This document shows positions 58,824 to 64,000 of a stretch of DNA of 64,000 bases, one piece after another. The stretch covers positions 70,201,501-70,265,500 of the forward strand of contig NC_077240.1 of assembly GCF_947179165.1 (NCBI RefSeq), in the 5' to 3' direction. This stretch comes from Solanum dulcamara. Its lineage: Eukaryota; Streptophyta; Magnoliopsida; Solanales; Solanaceae. Every line of letters begins with the position of its first letter. Positions within the stretch are counted from its first letter, which is position 1. The notes under the pieces were generated by a model. The model was not told the DNA's origin, did no database searches, and saw nothing but the letters and a program-made list of their open reading frames with translations. Made by a program: the position numbers and the translations under genes.

Positions 58824-61800
58824 TCAAATTAAAGGATGGACATACCAATTCAAATCAAGAAAAGGGACATTACCTTCAACATTCTCATTGATAGGCACGA
58901 ATAGATGCGGATATTTGGCTTTCATATCTTTCTTAGCTTCCCATGTGGCTTCCTCAACAAATTTATTCCTCCACAAGACTTTGACTGAGACAATCCTCAA
59001 TTTGCGGACCTGACGATCAAGAATTTGGACCAAAATCTCTTCATAGGAAAAACTATCCTTAACTACAATACTACTAATGGGGACTACCAATAAAGGATCT
59101 CCCAAGCACTTATTCAACATCAAGACATGAAATACCAGATGAATGGCGGCTAACTCAGAAGGTAACTCGAACTCATAAGAGACACTCCCAATCCTCCTCA
59201 CAATCTGGTAAGGACTAATGTATCAAGGACTAAGTTTTTCCTTCTTCCCAAATCTCATAAAACCCTTCATGGGTGACACTTTCAAGTACTCCCAATCATC
59301 CACCTCAAACTCTAAGTCTTTCATTCTCACATCAGTGTAAGATTTTTGAAGGCTTTGGGCTGTGTTCAGCCTCTTTCGAATAAACTTCACCTTCTCCATA
59401 TCTTTGGGAAAAAAATCGAGCCCAATCAACTCAGATTCACCAACTTCAAACTACCAAATTGGTGATCTACTTCTCCTCTCATACAAAGATTCATAGGGAG
59501 CCATCTGAATACTTGCATAATAGTTATTATTGTATGCAAACTCAATGAGAGGTAAGTGATCATACCAATTACCTTTGAAGTTAAGTATACATACCCTCAA
59601 CTTATCCTCTAATGTATGAATGGTACGCTCTACATGACCATCTGTTTGCGGATGAAAGGGTGTACTAAGATTCACCTTTGAACCCAGTCCTTTTTGAAAA
59701 GATCTCTAAAACTAGAAGGTGAGTTGAGTTCCTCTGTCTGAGATGATGGACAAGGTAATTTCATGCAATCTGACAATCTCCCGGATGTACAATTTGGCAT
59801 AATCTTCTGCGGTGTCTGTCATTTTAATTGCCAAGAAATAGGCTAATTTGGTCAAATTCGGATGCTTTCAGGACCTCGTCAAACTTGTATGAAGTCCATA
59901 TTGATTATCTCCCACTTTCATTTAGGATTTTCAAAGTTCTGAGCTAACCCACATGGTCTTTGATGCTCAACTTTAATCTGTTGACAATTTGGGCACTTGG
60001 AAATAAATTCAGCAATATCTCTCTTTATTCTACTCCACCAATAGACTTTTCTCAAGTCATGGTACATCTTTATAGAACCATGATCAATAGAGTATCAGGA
60101 ACTATGCACTTCAGCCATAATCCTTTCTCTAACATCATCAACATCTAGGACACATAATTTATTCTGGTACCCCAACACACCATCTCCCCCTTCGGAGAAA
60201 ATCATCTTTTTCTGTTTATGAACAACTTCTTTTAACTGAAGGAAGATGGGATCTTGGTATTGCCTCTCTTTCACCTCTGCCACAAGGGATGATGCAGACC
60301 CATTCTAAACAATAACTCTACCTTCATTATTATCCTCAAGCTGAACTCCCAATCGAGTCAATCTATGCACCTCTTTAGCTAATGCTTTCTTTCCCTCCTC
60401 TATATGGACAGTGCTAGCCATAGACAATCTGCTAACAGCATTCGCAACAATATTAGTTTTACCTGGGTGGTAGAGAATACTCATATCTTAATCCTTGAGA
60501 AACTCTAGCCATCTCTTCTGCCTCACTAAAGGCATATTACAGGCTCTTGTGATCGCTGAACATATCAACATGTACTCTATACAAATAGTGGTGCCAAATC
60601 TTAAGAGCAAATACCACAGTTGCCAGCTCGAGGTCATGAGTTGGGTAATTTCTCTAATGAATCTTAAGCTGTCTAGAAGTATAAGCTATCACTTTCCCCC
60701 TCTGCATCAACACACAACCCAAATTAACTCTAGATACATCACAATATATTCAAAATCCTCTGTTTCATCGGGTAAAGTCAAAACAAGAGTAGTGGTCATC
60801 TTGGTTTTCAATTTCTGAAAACTCTCTTCACAAGCATCGGACCATTGGAACTTAGCCTTTTTTTGGGTAAGCTTGGTCAATGGTGATGATATGGATGAGA
60901 ATCCCTCTACAAACCTTCGATAATAGTCAGCCAAATCCAAGAAGCTTCTTATATCTATTGGGGATGTAGGTCTGAGCTAATTTTTCAATGCCTCAATTTT
61001 TTGGGTATCAACCCGAATACCATCTCCAAATATAATGTGGCCTAAGAAATCCACTGATGCCAGCCAGAATTCACATTTGGAGAACTTAGCGTACAACTCC
61101 TTGTCTTCCAGAGTTTAAAGGGAAACTCTAAGATGACATTCATGCTCTTTTGCATTCTTAGAATAGACCAAAATATCATCAATGAAGACAATCACAAACA
61201 TATCAAGATACGACTTAAACACCTAATTCATGAGATCCATAAAGGTTGCAGGGGCATTAGTCAACCCAAAGACATGTCCAAGAACTCAAAATGGCCATAA
61301 TTGGTCTGAAAAGCTGTCTTTTGGATATCACACTCCCTCACTTTTAACTGATGGTAACCTGATCTTAGGTCTATTTTTGAGAAACAAATGGCATTCTAAA
61401 GTTGGTCAAAAAAATCCTCTATTCTGGGGAGAGGATATTTGTTCTTTATGGTGACCTTGTTCAGTTGCCTATAATCAATACACATTCCAAGGGACCCATC
61501 TTTCTTTCTCATGAATAAGATAGAAGTGCCCCAATGTGAGATATTTGACCTAATAAATCCTTTATCTCATAAGTCCTTCAACTGTTCTTTCAACTCTTTC
61601 AACTAGGCAGGAGTCATTCTATATGGAGGGATAGAGATAGGCTGCTATTGGGAAGGATATCAATCTTAAAGTTGATCTCCCTCTCAGGAGGAACTCTGGG
61701 AAGATCCTCAGGAAAGACTCCAGGAAGCTCATTACCAATCAAAACCGACTCAAGGGATGGAGACTCAACACTATCATCATTCACTCGCATGATGTGATAA

Positions 61801-63484
61801 ATAAATCCTTTGAAGATTAACTTTTTGTCCTTAAGGTAGGAAATAAATTTACCCTTAGGCACTTTATGACAGGCTCATTCAGGAATTTGAACTCAACAAT
61901 CTGAGACCTACAATCAACAGAGGCATAATAGGTATAATTCCAATCTATGCCAAGAATTAGATTAAAATCAACCATGTCCAACTCAACTAAGTCATCTAGG
62001 GTATTCCTATGATAGATTGACACAGTACAATCCCTATAGATTCTCTCAGCTAAGAAAAAATCACCAACAGGAGTAGATAAACTAAAAGGTTCATGAAGAC
62101 ACTCAGGGATTCTATCGAACTTATTAGCCACATAAGGGGCCATGAATGACAAGGTGTCACCTGGATCAAGAAAAACTTAACAATCAAAGGAGAAGACTTA
62201 AAGCATACCAGTGACCACGTTTGGTGACTTTTCCTGATCATAGTGATTAGCCATAGCATACAAGCGGTTTGAACCTTCGCCCATACCTGAAGTGGTACCT
62301 CTTAATTACTTCTAGCTGGGGGTACAACAGTAGAGGATTGAGCTCTGTCACCCTACATCGAACACTACCACTGAAAATGGCCTATCATACCATATTTATA
62401 GCAACCATTAATTATATCTCAGCATTCTCCCAAGTGGAGTTTGCCACACTTACCATATGGTGGCTTTTCTTTTGAACCTAGAGCCACACTAGCTTGGGAT
62501 TGATAACCCTGAGCTTTAGAGTTGTGGTGGCTCTGTGCCTTTTAATCAAAGCTATGATTGGAGGCAGGGGCACTTGCTATCGACGGAGCATAGTTAGAAG
62601 ATCTCTTTTGGAAAAAGGACCTATTACCCTTACCTTGCCTCTACTTATTCTCTTACCCAGCTGATTTGGCCTTCTTGCTTAAGTGCTCTTCTCTGTATTT
62701 CTTCTTATCATCCTCAACCTATTTTGCATACACCATCAACCTAGAAATATCCATGTCAAAAATCAGTAATGATGCCTTACACTCTTTCTTTACATGTTTG
62801 CCCAGGCTAGAGGCAAACTTCCTCATCTTTGATCTCATATTTGAGATCATCTCCAGAGTATATATGGACAGCTGGATAAACTTTAGACCATACTCTTTCA
62901 CTGTCAAACCCTCTTGCTTCAAGTTCACAAACACTTCTACTTTCGCTTCCCTCAATTCCTCGAGGAAGAAGTGATCAAGGAAAGAACCCTCAAATTCATC
63001 CCAATCAACAAGCTTAACATCCTTACCTCTACATTCCTTCCATTGGTTGTACCATACATTCATCACATCCTTGAGCTGATAGGAAATCAAATCAACCCCC
63101 TCAATCTCAGTAGTATGCATTTCTTTTAGTATCTTCCATATCTCATCTATAAAATTCTGGGGTCCTCATTATCCTTAGTCCATGTGAAGACCAGTGGATT
63201 CATTTTAAAATCATCTCTAATCCCCGTGGTAAAGATGGATCTTGAGAACTAGAGCTAGGATTTAGTGAACTCTAGCTACCATTACGGGTAGCTACCAACT
63301 GAGTGAGCATATCAATCACTCCTCGAAAATTAGCCTCTGAAGTTGGTGCAGGATGAGTTGTAAGCACTTGAGGTGCCTCAGTATACCTTGCAGGTCAGCT
63401 CGTAGTCCTCGATGGAGGCATCTCTGACTGTGGAATCTCTATGTTATCAGCATTCCTCTGGCTGGCAGTATATTTAGGAGGCAT
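58824..63484 (-). pseudogene. Tekay-type gypsy Gag-Pol, minus strand, frameshifted
   Basis: Read from the ATG at 63484 (MPPKYTASQRN) down: Gag capsid (63120-62719), zinc-knuckle region (about 62500-62380), protease (62152-61817), RT (about 61600-60950), RNase H (60940-60430), integrase (60283-59451), and chromodomain (58990-58870, ILDRQVRKL to YPHLF). At least four frame changes and many stops divide it. Two stops are at the same codons as in the plus-strand element (61396-61398 after FDQL, and 62641-62643 before RQ). It is more decayed than that copy and makes no full protein. Confidence 0.9.
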
Positions 63485-63683
63485 TGTTTGCAATGTGTAA
63501 ATGTACGAATTAGAAAAAAGAGCTTTCATAGAGTTAAACTCTATCGCATAAACTCAGACTATAAAAAAGTAAAATAATTCTTAATGTCTTATTGCCTCCT
63601 GATTATAAGTGTGGTTCAAAAAATACTCATAAGAAAGACTCTACTGGACACGGCTTCATAGACTTCCCAAGACTCTTGAACTC

Positions 63684-63702
63684 AGTGCTCTAATACCAAG
63701 TT
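63684..63702 (-). promoter_or_regulatory. Primer-binding site of the minus-strand gypsy element
   Basis: AACTTGGTATTAGAGCACTG on the minus strand, next to the LTR end. TTGGTATYAGAGC is the tRNA-Met complement. Confidence 0.85.
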
Positions 63703-64000
63703 TGTCATGCCCTAAGAGGGTACCCTAGGCATGGCCGGCACATGAAGACCAATGATGGTCTCTAAGCAAACTACTTAGTCCAATCACACATCAATTCATT
63801 CACTCATGCACTCAGTGGAAGAATCAATAAAAATTTAAAAAGTATTCGGATAGGTTAACCAGCTCAACAATTCAAAGAAGCATAATGTACTTTAAAACCA
63901 ATCTCAATTCAACTCTAATTCAAAGAATAGTTTGAAAACCACAAATGGCTCAACATCATCAATATTTGTTTGTGAAGCATCTATGACTATTAAGAAGGTG
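63703..64000 (-). repeat. 5' LTR of the minus-strand gypsy element, partial
   Basis: Matches 56547-56850 closely (TGTCATGCCCTAAGAGGGTACC start on the plus strand). The rest lies beyond the window. Confidence 0.88.

Larger units (their letters stand above)
56547..64000 (-). mobile_element. Tekay/Del-type Ty3-gypsy element, minus, runs off the window
   Basis: 3' LTR 56547-58702, polypurine tract (58703-58720), decayed gag-pol (58824-63484), primer site and the first 298 bp of the 5' LTR (63703 on). Domain content and LTR ends are those of the plus-strand element, but the two differ far more from each other than that element's own LTRs do. The left target duplication would be CAGTC (56542-56546); the partner is outside the window. 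Confidence 0.9.

Overview
This is nuclear DNA of a flowering plant, most likely a member of the Solanaceae (Solanum or a close relative). Three things point there: an AT-rich background with no dense gene arrangement, SINE ends of a type I associate with nightshades, and long Tekay/Del-type chromovirus LTRs beginning TGTAACACC. The species call is inference. The window is a heterochromatin-like nest of transposable elements. I find one plausible intact host gene: a two-exon defensin-like peptide on the minus strand (6408-7353). A broken second copy lies at 15219-15388.

Layout. 1-3450: two minus-oriented gypsy-type LTR pieces. 3451-5702: a tRNA-derived SINE-like stretch, a 160-bp (TTA)n tract, and a long-TIR DNA element carrying a second SINE. 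6356-7410: the defensin gene, whose intron holds an antisense 363-bp copia-type solo LTR with a perfect 5-bp TSD. 7430-8897: AT-rich, no gene seen. 8898-14863: a plus-oriented solo LTR of a family called X here, into which a 3.3-kb minus-oriented Tekay-like solo LTR (10726-14011) and a CACTA-like MITE are inserted. 14864-15563: the defensin pseudogene and flank. 15564-21727: another long LTR holding a 3.2-kb plus-oriented Tekay-like solo LTR (15762-18986, perfect TSD).

21827-46446 is one nested element, X. It is minus-oriented, has LTRs of about 3.5 kb, a tRNA-Met-type primer site and an internal region of about 3 kb with no recognisable retroelement protein. It is interrupted by a solo LTR (22336-24401) and by an 11.3-kb Tekay-type gypsy element (29011-40331, TSD ATTCT). 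Part of the gypsy pol gene and LTR is fused into the left X LTR, and the same fusion junction recurs inside the gypsy 3' LTR, which points to ectopic gene conversion.

46452-53086: degenerate short repeats, a 657-bp hAT-like element with TSD, and a complete but decayed 4.7-kb Ty1/copia element on the minus strand. 53880-56546: another X-like LTR, cut by a second Tekay-type element (56547 to beyond the window end) on the minus strand.

All retroelement coding regions are broken. The plus-strand gypsy polyprotein keeps one reading frame for 1,571 codons but has 12 premature stops, most of them explained by C-to-T changes at CAG/CAA/CGA codons. This fits methylation-driven decay. I found no CRISPR array, rRNA, tRNA gene or prokaryotic-style operon. 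Identity statements are by-eye comparisons, not computed alignments.
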